In this document: positions 24,341 through 49,461 of the stretch, piece after piece
Numbering within the stretch: position 1 is the first letter of the stretch
Layout of the letters: the number at the start of each line of letters is the position of its first letter
Translations under genes and position numbers: made by a program
Source of the DNA: Hypomesus transpacificus
Lineage: Eukaryota; Chordata; Actinopteri; Osmeriformes; Osmeridae
Reading direction: 5' to 3'
Assembly (NCBI RefSeq): GCF_021917145.1
Contig: NC_061070.1
Coordinates: 18,878,959 to 18,942,958 of the forward strand
DNA: 64,000 nucleotides
Notes under the pieces: generated by a model
What the model was told of the DNA's origin: nothing
The model's database searches: none
Seen by the model: the letters and a program-made list of their open reading frames with translations, nothing else

Positions 24341-24346
24341 TTTATT
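24341..24346 (-). terminator. Poly(A) signal of tsnax
   Basis: AATAAA read on the minus strand, 260 bases beyond the tsnax stop codon at 24606. It is the first canonical hexamer downstream, so the tsnax 3' UTR probably ends near 24320. Confidence 0.6.
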
Positions 24347-24605
24347 TGATTTATTTTCACTAACTTCAATGCAAACAACCTGAAAATATAAAACAAGCGT
24401 GTGGCATTCCACATCCTAACATTGAGACAGTGGTGAAGGCTTTCCCAACTCGAGGAATGGCAAACATCAAATACTAAACCGGCACATGACTCTCACAGCA
24501 TAACAACAAAACACAACCAAACTATTTGTGATATGAAGCAGAGAACACCCCCCCTCCCCCTCCACACACACACCGGGCTGTGGACCAACCAGAAGCCTTG
24601 CTCAT

Positions 24606-27600
24606 CTAGGCCACGCCCTCATCCGTGTCCATGAGCGCCGCCCTGCTGGAGAACACGTCCGCCAGCATGTGCTTGGGGATCTCGGAGCCCCTCACGCGCA
24701 GGGTGTAGCAGGCGTCCTCCACCTTGGCCAGGCTCTGCCGGAGGGTGTGCAGCTTCTTGGACACCTCGTAAGGCCCCGTGTTCCCGATGTAGGCGAAGCC
24801 GTCATGGATCTGCCTCAGGAACTGGCTGAGTTGGAAGGGCGTGTCCATGTCTCCGTTCCCCACGCTGCTGATGCACATGCGCATGAGCTCCCCCGTCAGG
24901 TCGGCCACGCCCAGCAGGTAGTCTGTGGGCGTCACCTGGAAGGTGAGCACTGTGGTGTCTGGGGCGTGACCCTCGCACCCCTGCAGGACAGGAAGAGGAA
25001 GCGTCATCGTCCACATACTGGGTTCACCTGTGGACACTCACACAGAGCTGATGAGGAACTCTCACAGCTTTATGTTTAGACAGCCATCCATGTTCTGACC
25101 GTCAAACAATGACTTTGTCAACAATGGTGGCCAATAAGCAGATTGGAAGATGAATTAGCAGTGTTGTGTGTTTTCTGTGCACTACGCCACGAGATAACAG
25201 CCATTCTAAAAAAGGAAAGAGCCGAAATGAACTCAGCTGATCCAGACAGCAGGTTGGTGATAAGAGAGCAAATAACTTTGGACACAAGAGAGTTACTGTA
25301 TGTTCAAGGAGTTAGGATGCAGGCTTCCAACATCTCAATCTAAAAATAGTCCGAGGCCATGCAGGGACTCTGACCAATCAGATAAGAGCGCTGGGAAGTG
25401 CTTCACAAACTGCAGGCCGTGATCAAGCCAGAAACAACAACCACCAAAACAATCAACAAACCAGATTCCAAACTCAAGTATTTTTCCTCAACTAAAGTCA
25501 GTACATGAAAGTATGCATTAGAACTAGGCAAAATGACTAATATTCTGTTTACCTGCCCTTGAAAGGTGTTTGCACCTGATTTTGTGACACACAAATTAAC
25601 CAGTCAGAAATCTTGTTTAACTGTTCAGCAGTTTGTGAGACTCAGTACTCAGTATAGGGTATCAAATCAGTGACATTACGTTTTGAATTTGAAAACTTAA
25701 TATAGAAATTTTAACACCACCGAATTTGTTGGTTTTGAATTGAAATTGAAATATGAATTTATTTAAACGTAAAAACAAAATTCTGATTTAAAACAATCAA
25801 ACAAAAAAAGGCTTCAGAAATTCAGGTTGCTCAAATAAAGATCCCCCAAATTCCCGGATGTGGATCTGAGCCGGATTTTTACCGGCTCAAATTTTTTCGG
25901 CTCGAATGTTTGGCCTCTGAATTTTACTGTTCGAACTTGAGCAACCTGAATTTCCGAACCTTGAATTTTAGGATCAGATTTCAAATTCCAAAACTCAATT
26001 CAATTTTAAATTCAAAACATTATGTCACTAATTGGATTCCATATCAGTTTAACTGGTGAGCACAGAATGTAAACGATAAGCGTTTCCTTTATGTGTGAAG
26101 TGTAAACTGTACCATGTGTGAGGTGTGGACTGTACCATGTGTGAGGTGTGGACTGTACCATGTGTGAGGTGTGGACTGTACCATGTGTGAGGTGTGGACT
26201 GTACCATGTGAGGTGTGGACTGTACCATGTGTGAGGTGTGGACTGTACCATGTGAGGTGTGGACTGTACCATGTGTGAGGTGTGGACTGTACCATGTGTG
26301 AGGTGTGGACTGTACCATGTGAGGTGTGGACTGTACCATGTGTGAGGTGTGGACTGTACCATGTGTGAGGTGTGGACTGTACCATGTGTGAGGTGTGGAC
26401 TGTGCCATGTGTGAGGTGTGGACTGTACCATGTGTGAGGTGTGGACTGTACCATGTGAGGTGGGGACTGTACCATGTGTGAGGTGTGGACTGTACCATGT
26501 GAGGTGTGGACTGTACCATGTGAGGTGTGGACTGTACCATGTGTGAGGTGTGGACTGTACCATGTGTGAGGTGTGGACTGTACCATGTGTGAGGTGTGGA
26601 CTGTACCATGTGAGGTGTGGACTGTACCATGTGTGAGGTGTGGACTGTACCATGTGTGAGGTGTGGACTGTACCATGTGAGGTGTGGACTGTACCATGTG
26701 TGAGGTGTGGACTGTACCATGTGTGAGGTGTGGACTGTACCATGTGTGAGGTGTGGACTGTACCATGTGTGAGGTGTGGACTGTGCCATGTGTGAGGTGT
26801 GGACTGTACCATGTGTGAGGTGTGGACTGTACCATGTGAGGTGTGGACTGTACCATGTGTGAGGTGTGGACTGTACCATGTGTGAGGTGTGGACTGTACC
26901 ATGTGAGGTGTGGACTGTACCATGTGAGGTGTGGACTGTACCATGTGTGAGGTGTGGACTGTGCCATGTGTGAGGTGTGGACTGTACCATGTGTGAGGTG
27001 TGGACTGTACCATGTGTGAGGTGTGGACTGTACCATGTGTGAGGTGTGGACTGTACCATGTGTGAGGTGTGGACTGTACCTTGCCCTCTTTGATGAACAC
27101 CAGCCGGGCGTTGATCTCCTCCAGGCTGATGAGGGAGCGATGGCGGATGAAATGCTGGAAGGACACGGCCTCCACGTACTCCTGGATCCCTGAGAGGACA
27201 CACAGGAAACAGCACCTCGCTATTACCTCAAACAAAACCGTTTCCCCTTGATTTTAACAGGAGCAGAATGGTTTAACCCTAGCTGGAGGGATGAGGATCT
27301 GTGTAGGCGTTCAGAGTGAGGCATCGTAGATGACCCCCTATTCGTTTCCACCACTCATGTAAACAACAATCCAATAATCACAGGACGGAAGACATTGTGT
27401 CCAACGTTTACTTTTGGAGCGGCAATTTGACATCAAAGGACCTCTATCTCCCTGTCCCTGCCCACAGAGCCTGGGTCTGGTTGAGGCTGTGGTTCATTCA
27501 GAAGTCAGACTCACTTATTTAGCTCTCTGTTGTTTTAAAATAACAACCAAACTTTTACCATACTCAGGATTGTCTCTTGTTCTGTCCAATCATGCCACTT

Positions 27601-30596
27601 CAACAACTAATAACCCACCATGATTGGTCGCAGCGACAGACTTTCACAGCCATGTTCTTTTGAATCTGCAAAACAGGAAAGGTGATGACTTCACCCAAGA
27701 AATACCAGACTCCCGGGACCAGACAGTTTCTTTAGACTGTTAATCGAGTAAAACAAACACCTTTCCCAGCACAAATCTGCCTTTACAGAACCTGCACTTG
27801 AATCCTGAATGTCTGAATCTTGTTGAGAGACAACAGCTCCTGTGCTGAGACATCTCAAAACATTGACTCGTTCTGTTGTGATGGACAATGATGACACTGA
27901 ACGCCAGTCTTAACCACGCAGGAAGTTACATGAAAAAGTTGCCTGCTTTGAAGCTGGCAGGCAAAGTTCACTCAAGTTCCCGAGTCCACTCCCTCGATCA
28001 CTTAATTTCAGTCAGATAGTTTCTGAGGATTCCAACAGGTTACAATCAAGCACAGAAAAACACCCAACAAAACAAGTGAAAATAGCTGCAACCACGTATG
28101 TTAACACAGTTTTTGTGGGTGACCAACAGACTGAGCAACAGAGCTGCTAGTCCCAGCACAGACCCAAAATAAGGTAAATAATTCCATTTAATAAATGACC
28201 AGATGGAAGTAATTAGCAATAACAAAAACAATAATTTACTTTAATAATGTTCTGTTCTTAACTTTACTCCAAGATATTTAAGTATGTCTGGCAGCCTATT
28301 GCCTACACATCTACCATACAAACGCCACTCATTTCAAAAGCCACTAGGTTCTCCTAGACACATGCTGTACCTGTACTCACCCAACACAATACAGCAGGCC
28401 CTTCACACATGGTTCTAGCACATCCTGGTTTTAACGCCAACTTCAGTCTATAGAAGCAGGCTGCAGCACTGGGCCCTCTGGCCAGAGGATGCTGGCAAGG
28501 CCTGGATGGAAAGATCCAGGCTGTCTCACATAAGTACAGCAGCTCACCCATAAGTCTGACAACCTGTACCACTGATACATCTGCATGTTGTGACACCTCA
28601 AAAGGTCTACAGGGTTATCACAGCTTTCAGCATTGATCACTCCGGAGGAGGATTAATCTGTTTGCTGATCAGTTCCAGGCCAACGACACATCACAACAAT
28701 ATTAAAGACATAAATGTCTCTGATCCAATCAAGCACATACTACAAATTCAATTCATTCAACAGCTACAACATGCTAGAGTCTCTCCCACGAGACTACAAG
28801 GCTGTTCAGATCCTGGGAGCTCCCATGCTCCTCTCCTGATGCACCCTGGGAGCTCCCATGGTCCTCTCCTGATGCACCCTGGGAACTCCCATCCGCCTCT
28901 CCTGATGCACCCTGGGAACTACGTGTCCTCCAGGCCGTGCCTCACGTCCACCGCAGCCCTCTGAGACAGACAGCAGACAAGCCTCCAGACCCAGAACAGC
29001 TCAAGCTGCAGATAGCCCTCCAGACCCAGAACAGCTCAAGCTGCAGATAGCCCTCCAGACCAAGAACAGCTCAAGCTGCAGATAGCCCTCCAGACCCAGA
29101 ACAGCTCAAGCTGCAGATAGCCCTCCAGACCCAGAACAGCTCAAGCTGCAGATAGCCCTCCAGACCCAGAACAGCTCAAGCTGCAGATAGCCCTCCAGAC
29201 CCAGAACAGCTCAAGCTGCAGATAGCCCTCCAGACCCAGAACAGCTCAAGCTGCAGATAGCCCTCCAGACCCAGATAGCCAGCCTCCAGCTCTCCAGCTT
29301 ATCAACGTGCAGCACCAGTCTCTTATCAGGAGCAATTACCTTCAAATTCAGCTCACAACACTTTAATGGTACTTGTTTGGAAAACAAACCCATTAAACGT
29401 GACTGCAGACTTCCAGTCCAGCCAGGTTAATCATTTGTTGGGGCGAGAATGACCATATACTGAATCTAATAACGAGGTTAAGATAAATATATAAATAAAC
29501 ATCTAATTGGTGGGAACTGCTAGGAGTCACGTTGCAGGGGAATACAGCAACAAACCCTGACAAGCAATCTCAAAAGGACTTCCCCAGCTCCGAGATAACA
29601 GCTAACTTATCTACTCATTATATTTTTCTATTTTTTTGGAGAAGTGGAAAAACAGACCTTTTCATCAGAAGGCTTGAGGGGGATTGAAACTGAACACGTA
29701 TGAGTCATTACAGCCTTGCTTTCAATCAGTCACTTAGATAACCTTGAGTCAAATAAAATGTCAAATCAACTGTTTACATCTATTTCGAGGTAATACTTAT
29801 CTTTTCTTGAGAGGGATGAATGGAGGGATGAATGGAGGGAGGGATTAATGATAGCTCACCTGGTGTGAATGCTCTGTGGAACTGATACAAGTCCTCTCCT
29901 CTCAGCTCCTCAGCAACCTGACCAATCTTCTCCCTCACAGCGTCCAGCTTGGTGTCTGCCTCCACCAGGACAACCTCCACGTTCGGTACACTGCAGGACC
30001 ATTCAACACTCTGACGCCGGCTCACACACAGCTGTGCATGCCATGTACAATGTTAAATTAATCAAATGTAAATATCAAATGTTACCTGGTTACTCTGTGC
30101 AGTAGGAATATGCTCCTCTTGCTCTCGATGGTGATGTCCCGGCTGAGTTTAACCAACCTCTCATGTTTATCGTGTTTGACGTCAAGCTCCTGCTGGAAAA
30201 CTTCGGACACCAAGATTAGGTCTCCAATTAATGGCCACTTATTTCACTGTCTTGATTTACTAAGACTGGTAGTTGTGTCTATGCAGTGACAATAAATATA
30301 AAAAATAAACATAATTTGCCAGAAAGTGTACTGTGTATAAGATAGATTGGTATACCCTTGAATGCAGATAACACAGGGGAGGGTACGTCACTGTCCTCCG
30401 ATTTAAACGGCGTGCCATCATTCTTTCTTCTGCGGGGACACGCTTCACCTAAAACAAGTAAACTTCATTAGCTAGCTGGCCAGCAAGCTACCAGTAAACA
30501 GATAACTAGTTAGCTAACGCTAGGTAGCTAAATGACCACATCCAAATGAGACAAGCCTCATGATGCATGCTTGCAATTACCTTCTCGCTTATTCAT
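24606..30596 (-). CDS. tsnax: Translin-associated factor X (TRAX), complete
   Basis: TRAX pairs with translin to form C3PO, the Mg-dependent endoribonuclease that removes the siRNA passenger strand and processes tRNA fragments; it also acts in the nucleus. Six exons: 30581-30596, 30356-30448, 30086-30200, 29860-29990, 27080-27189, 24606-24980, totalling 840 bases including TAG, i.e. 279 residues against 290 in human. All phases agree. Visible features: a basic CPRRRK nuclear-localisation-like motif in exon 2; the [19 protein letters not shown] block in exon 3; catalytic acids E122 and E125 in [13 protein letters not shown]182 and E186 in [13 protein letters not shown]; the C-terminal [13 protein letters not shown] motif. 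The four acids correspond to human E126, E129, D193 and E197. Only the human linker before the last exon is shortened. The gene faces away from egln1, as in human. Intron 5 is largely one minisatellite starting at the donor site. Confidence 0.97.
25670..26027. mobile_element. Fold-back MITE with near full-length palindrome
   Basis: GTGACATTACGTTTTGAATTTGAAAA at the left is inverted at the right end (ATTCAAAACATTATGTCAC), and internal arms such as AATTCAGGTTGCTCAA are also inverted near 25935. It lies in tsnax intron 5. Confidence 0.75.
26097..27079. repeat. 23/21-bp minisatellite, about 44 copies, starting at the tsnax exon 5 donor
   Basis: The plus-strand unit is GAGGTGTGGACTGTACCATG plus TGT, with 21-base variants. 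The last copy ends in the bases that form the exon 5 splice donor (GTACAG on minus). All three minus frames are open through the array. Confidence 0.97.
27190..29859. other. tsnax intron 4
   Basis: Holds a roughly 36-bp repeat, three copies, at 28805-28920 (CTCCTCTCCTGATGCACCCT) and a 35-bp array at 28977-29275. No exon is recognised. Confidence 0.6.
28977..29275. repeat. 35-bp minisatellite, 8 copies
   Basis: The unit contains CCAGAACAGCTCAAGCTGCA and is almost invariant between copies. Confidence 0.95.
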
Positions 30597-31185
30597 ACCG
30601 GAACAGTTGTGTTTGGTAACTGTGTTTTGAAAGTTAGGTTAATGTCGTTAAACACTAAACAACTATAGCCTGGTTAAGAGAAAAAAAACGATTATTTGAA
30701 CAAGAATCAATTGCATGTCCCGTGTCTATCGCCTAGGGAAAATGGTTCATTTGGGATATGCTAATGATTCATAGTATAATACAGAATTATGAAACTATAT
30801 CTAAGAGATTAAATCCAAAACGAAAACGTTTTGTTGAGTTTTAAATCGTACAACAACACGACTTGAAACATTTCATTTCGCACTTGAATCACTGGCAAGT
30901 CTACGGACCTCGTGTGGCAGGGCTTTTGCGCTGGCTTCTTGCGTAATAGGGAGAGATGCATGCTGGGAAATGTAGTTTGGGCATCCTAACAGAACGTTGT
31001 GGCATTTGCTTTTTTTGGGGGGGTGGTGGTGTATTTATGCAGACGTAGGCTATGTCTGCGGTGTAAATTGTATATCGCTGTTCCGCTTTATTGTTTAGTC
31101 TGGCGTTAAATTCACACAATCCTTTGAAAATAAACTAACGGTATTAAATAGATCTATAACCTATTTACACTATCAAAATAAACAT
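30597..31185. promoter_or_regulatory. tsnax upstream region
   Basis: About 1.4 kb separates the divergent tsnax and egln1 start codons. No TATA box was obvious near the tsnax start. AT-rich DNA and a TA/poly(A) run (31449-31480) lie further out. Confidence 0.4.
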
Positions 31186-31768
31186 TTAGATTAATGACTC
31201 TGAATTGAACTTGCAGTGACAGCCTTTGAACCCCCTGATTACATAGATCAGATTTCCTCGCCTCTCCAGGATCTCCTTCTCGGGGGATACATGCCAACTG
31301 TGTACGTGCAACTCGTCGGGTGCCAGCCTCCACGCGCTCTGCTGCACAGATTCCTTCAATTTCTGGAGCAGCTCACTCCAATTCTCCTCAACCTTCCGAC
31401 ACATTTGAATGAGAAAATAAGATACATACACAGAGGGTATATTCATGATTATATATATATATATATAAAAAAAAAAAAAAACTATTGTCATTGAAGGGCT
31501 GCGCGGGATTTGTACACATTGGCCTATTTCGATTAATATATTTAATAGGGAACATTTTTATATATTGTTGTAGGAAGTGACATATATTGTAGTTTAATAT
31601 ATATTTAACACCAGTTTCAAACGTGGAATTTGTACTCTTCTGTAAACTACACTGGTGTGGGCCAAGAACGTAGTCGTTTGTAGGCGGAGTCAGAGTAGAC
31701 GTCAGAGAGGGGCAAGAACGTACCGACGTACAGAGAAGGCGCCATGCGACACTCGCGGATCTAAGCAT
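31186..31768 (-). CDS. Candidate small two-exon gene between tsnax and egln1, unrecognised
   Basis: Reading the minus strand, an ATG at 31768 starts a 15-codon exon (31724-31768) whose product, MLRSASVAWRLLCTS, looks like a mitochondrial targeting peptide: basic, serine/alanine-rich, no acids. It ends at a GTACGT donor. A phase-compatible acceptor at 31392 opens exon 31186-31392, with VEENWSELLQKLKESVQQ and more, ending in TAA; total 83 residues. Codon choice in the second exon (GAG, CTG, CAG, AAG) looks coding. The acceptor has only a modest pyrimidine tract, and a frame may instead start at an internal ATG near 31404. It would share the egln1 promoter region head to head. I recognise no family, so the function is unknown and the gene may not be real. 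Confidence 0.25.
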
Positions 31769-31806
31769 AGCCCAACAATGTCCTGACGGACTACGACCTC
31801 GCCGAG

Positions 31807-31857
31807 ATGCAGGTTCTCGAAACCATGTATTCGTGTCTACCGCAGCATATGAGGTAA
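31807..31857 (+). other. Possible upstream ORF in the egln1 5' leader
   Basis: A 16-codon ATG-to-TAA frame ends about 170 bases before the egln1 start codon. Whether it lies in the mRNA depends on the transcription start, which cannot be seen. The end of this frame also resembles a splice donor (GAG followed by GTAATA), so it might instead be a non-coding first exon. Confidence 0.3.
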
Positions 31858-31861
31858 TAAC

Positions 31862-31980
31862 GGAACACGTGTGATGAAATTGTTAGGTTTTAAATCGTGG
31901 AGAGCTGATTTTCCGTTTCATTCGGTGTGGCGTGGCAGGCAGTGGATCACTTCCAAACTTATCAGTAGCGGGGCGCGTGT
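31862..31980 (+). promoter_or_regulatory. Putative egln1 promoter-proximal region with three HRE cores
   Basis: RCGTG cores, the HIF-binding consensus, occur at 31867-31871 (inside a CACGTG E-box), 31930-31934 and 31975-31979, all within 160 bases of the start codon. EGLN1 is known in mammals to be hypoxia-inducible through HIF as negative feedback. The sites are seen; their use here is inferred, and five-base cores are common by chance. Confidence 0.35.
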
Positions 31981-32025
31981 AAAGGATTGGATTTAAAGAG
32001 GCCGTACTCATATTTGACCGCAAAC

Positions 32026-45601
<13,576 letters not shown>

Positions 45602-45967
45602 TGATCTGCTCAGACTCAGAGACTGTGTGAACTTACGGATGGTAATACAGAAGGAAAAACACTTTTCTTTCCATCGGACATGGCCTGACCCAGGTGACCG
45701 TGAATGTGATGTCATTGTACTTCAGGGGCTGTGTGCTCTGTTTTTGGCCTTGTTGGTGAATAATACTTGCTTCAAAACTGCAATTCAGAAATTACTTCAA
45801 AGAGGAAGTAAGCCCAGAGAAACTTCACCGGTTAACTTTTACAAATTGATTTTGCTGTTAATTCCCTAAAGGTACAGTGTTCTGCAAATGCTTGTCGTGT
45901 TAATGCTTTACATGGAATGAGGTGTGGTAAAATGTGCCTGCGTTTTGATAACATGAAGAAGGATCTG

Positions 45968-45973
45968 AATAAA
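45968..45973 (+). terminator. Poly(A) signal of egln1
   Basis: AATAAA lies 474 bases after the egln1 stop codon, followed by a T/G-rich stretch. It implies a short 3' UTR ending near 45990. Confidence 0.6.
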
Positions 45974-46189
45974 GAAACAATGACAGTTATTCTGTGACAG
46001 TTTACATATTTTTCATTCGAAAAGCTTTTATCAGAATTAGAACGGTTTTAATCGCCATGAAAGTTTGCACAGACAAAGAATTTACTTTGGCAGGAAGGTG
46101 TATACATTCAACATATATGAATCTTAACTTAAATATGTGGTCTATACCTATACTAAAGGTACAAAGTCTCACTAATCCTAAGAATACAA

Positions 46190-46530
46190 ATTAATAAAAA
46201 AAATAAAAAATAAAAATATATATAAAATGACCATAATATACAATACAAAAATACAAATAGTATAAAAAAATACAAATAGTGTAAAAAAAAAAAGTAGTGT
46301 ATTAGTAGTGCACATTTGAATGAAGGTGTCATTGTACAGATGGTGGTTAAAGTCCACGTGAGCCCTTGGCCTTGTTTGAGGAGGCCAGCAGCGGATGGGA
46401 AGAAACTGTTTGTGGCGTGAGGTTTCGGTCCTGATGGACCGCAGCCTTCTGCTGGAGGGGAGTGGCTGAAACAGGGCGTGGCTGAAACAGGGCGTGGCCA
46501 GGGTGGGAGGTACCTGACTACGAATAGTGC
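46190..46530. mobile_element. Dispersed repeat, probable non-LTR 3' end
   Basis: An A-rich start at 46190-46290 is followed by GATGGGAAGAAACTGTTTGT and CCTGATGGACCGCAGCCTTC, which resemble a dispersed fish repeat. Family not named. Confidence 0.45.
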
Positions 46531-47515
46531 TGATACGTGTTGACTGCACTCAATGCTGCGGTAAAATTCCAGATGTACTCTGTGCTACATCTCACAAGTG
46601 TCCCCCCCTTGTCATGTGGGGTAGGTAAGGACAGTGTACTAACAGTACTGTTATATTATAGTGCCCCCTGCTGTACAAACATGGTAGGCTTGAACACAGC
46701 TTTTTGCAACATTGTTTTACCATTTTCTCCAAAGATGATTGAATTAGACAGGTTTGGGTTGAACACACGTTTATTCCTCAGTTGAAACTAAATTAAAGAC
46801 ATCTTTGATCAGTCAGAAATGTGTTCATCCCCCTGCCCACTGCATCCACTTGTCAACATTCAAAACAAACCTTTGGTTTCAGAAGGTTTAAGGTTCTATT
46901 CAAAATGTATATAGGATAAAGTGGTTATATTAACAAGCTACACTACCCATTGCCTCTTTATAGTTTATTTTTTGAAGTGTACTGTCTCAAATTTGAATTC
47001 CTTCTGACATGTAAGAATTATTATTATTATAGTTCCATTGCTGTATATTGTTACTGTTATAGTTTTTATTACTAGTTGGAGACAACGGGGGACTGGCTGT
47101 TTTCATCCTTATTCGTATAAGTATAACCTACTTTAGAGTTCTTTCCCCTGGAACAGATTTCATGTTCCAACTGAGGGGGGCTGTCGTTGTTTTGGTGTGT
47201 GGGGCTGCATCAAATACCCTTTTTGCTCTGTTAAATTGCTGCACTAGTCCACACTTGACCGGTGGGGATCTCATTCTATTATGACTGTAACTGTTAGCTG
47301 CTCCTGGCATTCTCTAATCCCTGCTCTCCTCTCTGCCCCCCCCCCACACATTCCCTGTGGTGTGGGGGGTTTGAGCTGTCAGGACCTGCTTGGTCGTCGG
47401 TCTGCCTACGCTGAACCAGGTCGTCACCCGGAATCCAGTCTCCATGACGGCCAACAGCGAGTTTCCCGGTCCCATCCAACGTCTATAAAGCCGAACAATG
47501 GATTTTGGTGTTTCA
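46530..47515. other. Intergenic DNA between egln1 and the pentraxins
   Basis: Between two dispersed repeats. AT-rich, with no array, exon or motif that I recognise. Confidence 0.45.
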
Positions 47516-47519
47516 AAAC

Positions 47520-47785
47520 CCATTGACACTGTATGACTATGTTTAGCTTGTGTTCTGCTCCTCTCTCTTACCAACCGTCTCTGGAGGAGGGGATCCCTCT
47601 CTGAATTGCTCCTCCCAAGGTTTCTTCCATTTTTTCTCCCGGTGGGAGTTTTTCTGGGAGTTTTTCCTTGTCTTCCTTGAGGGTTTAGGTTGGTTGAGGG
47701 GCAGTTCTATGGGCGCATGTGAAGCCCTCTGTGACATGCTTGCGTGTAAAAAGGGCTATACAAATAAATTTGATTTGATTTGACA
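47520..47785 (+). mobile_element. Dispersed repeat, probable non-LTR retrotransposon 3' end
   Basis: CTCCTCCCAAGGTTTCTTCC through GTGAAGCCCTCTGTGACATG to a terminal AATTTGATTTGATTTGA short-tandem tail, as in LINE 3' ends. Confidence 0.6.
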
Positions 47786-47879
47786 TCAGCCAAAATTGCT
47801 AAATTTTGGGCCTTGGCTGATGGAAACTCTACATTCACCATCTTTGTCTCAGTTGTATGACACACATTTTAAAAAGAGG

Positions 47880-48130
47880 TAAGTGGTTTGTGCCTCTGGA
47901 AACTAATTGCTGACAGCCCACAGAGGGTGCAGCTAGACTGACGGTGCTCAACACCTGATTTCACCAGTTCAAACATCACAGCAACGACTGAACACGTTCA
48001 CTAGTTTCATTGGAGGAATTAAAGCCGGTAGCAAAAATCCGCTTGCGTCCTGTGGAAACATGAGATCACAGCAAATCAACACTAGTTTACCCAATGGGCT
48101 AGTTTAGCAGGCAGGAGACTGTTGGTGCAG
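47880..48130. repeat. Left arm of an inverted repeat around pentraxin copy 1
   Basis: Reverse-complement match to 49720-49930: for example CCAATGGGCTAGTTTAGCAG here against CTGCTAAACTAGTCCATTGG there, and GTGCAGCTAGACTG against its copy at 49900. Confidence 0.8.
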
Positions 48131-48208
48131 AGGTGCTGATTGAAAGTCCGGTGTTTCTCAGGGTACGGGGAAGCTATACTGGGTCGTTACCAAACTCTGC
48201 AGAAGCCT

Positions 48209-48588
48209 GCTTATGACCCCTCATTTGAATCAGGTGTGTTGAAGAGTGATTGAATCAGGTGTGTTGAAGAGTGATTGAATCAGGTGTGTTGAAGAGTGAT
48301 TGAATCAGGTGTGTTGAAGAGTGATTGAATCAGGTGTGTTGAAGAGTGATTGAATCAGGTGTGTTGAAGCGTGATTGAATCAGGTGTGTTGAAGAGTGAT
48401 TGAATCAGGTGTGTTGAAGAGTGATTGAATCAGGTGTGTTGAAGAGTGATTAAATCAGGTGTGTTGAAGAGTGATTGAATCAGGTGTGTTGAAGAGTGAT
48501 TGAATCAGGTGTGTTGAAGAGTGATTGAATCAGGTGTGTTGAAGAGTGATTGAATCAGGTGTGTTGAAGAGTGATTGAGATCAGCTGC
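48209..48588. repeat. 25-bp minisatellite, about 15 copies, upstream of pentraxin copy 1
   Basis: The unit is GATTGAATCAGGTGTGTTGA plus AGAGT, ending about 90 bases before the start codon. It shares the core GAATCAGGTGTGTTG with the MITE at 14.2 kb. Confidence 0.95.
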
Positions 48589-48676
48589 CTGGTTCAGTGC
48601 CATGGCTGAACTTGCTTCCCCATAAATACCAGTTGGGCAGCATCAAGAAGTCAGACTCAAATAAACAGATGACAGA

Positions 48677-49461
48677 ATGGAGAAACTGGTTTTCCTTGTC
48701 ATACTGATGGTGTGCTGTTCAGAAGGGAGAAAAGGTAAGACATGTTGATTAAATGAGGACTTTCATTTTGCTGTCAGAATGACTCAACCATTTCTGAAAT
48801 GTCTTCTGTTTGGCCCTAGATTTGTTTGAGAGCATGTTCACCTTCCCTGGGGAGAGCAACACCACTAATGTGAGAGTCAACCCTGACTCCACTCAGACCC
48901 TCATCAGCACCACCACTGTGTGTCTGCGCTTCTTCACCGACACATGGAGAGGTTATAGCCTCTTCTCTCTCGCCAGAGCAAGACAACAGCTTGGTGTTGT
49001 GGAGAGACAAGCATGATGTTTACCATGTGTATGTGAATGATAGTTTTGTAACTTTCTCTGGTTTGAATGGCGTGCTGAATCAGTGGAACTCTCTCTGTGC
49101 CACCTGGGAGAACACCACAGGACTGGCCCAGGTGTGGCTGAACAGGAAGTCCAGCCCCAGGAAGTCTGTCAGTCCTGGGTATTCTATCAGAGGGATTCCC
49201 AGTATCATTCTGGGTCAGGAGCAGGACTCTTACGGTGGCGGTTTTGATCCGGCTCAGTCTTTTGTTGGCTCTATGACTGATGTCTACATGTGGGACTCTG
49301 TTCTTTCTCCAAAGGAGATCCAGTTCTACATGACTGGAATTATAGTGAGACCTGGGAATGTGGTAGACTGGAGGCAGATGGTGTTTACTGTAACTGGTGC
49401 TGTAGTTGAGGAGACCAGTGTTTTAGGCTTTGCTCACCGTTGCAATCATGGGTTGGTTTAG
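48677..49461 (+). pseudogene. Short pentraxin (CRP/SAP-like) copy 1, frameshifted
   Basis: Exon 1 (48677-48734) encodes a hydrophobic signal peptide, MEKLVFLVILMVCCSEG. An 85-base intron follows, then exon 2 from 48820 with the pentraxin start DLFESMFTFP. Compared with the copy at 51.2-52.3 kb, this exon lacks five bases near 48975-48990, just after the FSLA motif, so the frame shifts and stops at 49016. The remaining pentraxin sequence is intact in another frame up to TAG at 49461, including the calcium-site stretch LGQEQDSYGGGF. It is either a recent pseudogene, a null allele or an assembly error. A TATA-like ATAAATA sits at 48622-48628. Confidence 0.85.

Noticed and set aside
26012..27235. 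Three overlapping open frames of 370-407 codons on minus
   Set aside because: They are tsnax exon 5 running through its donor into the minisatellite; the donor and the next exon agree in phase.
48810..49016. Splitting pentraxin copy 1 into two genes
   Set aside because: Both pieces align end to end with one exon of copy 2; a five-base frameshift explains the break.
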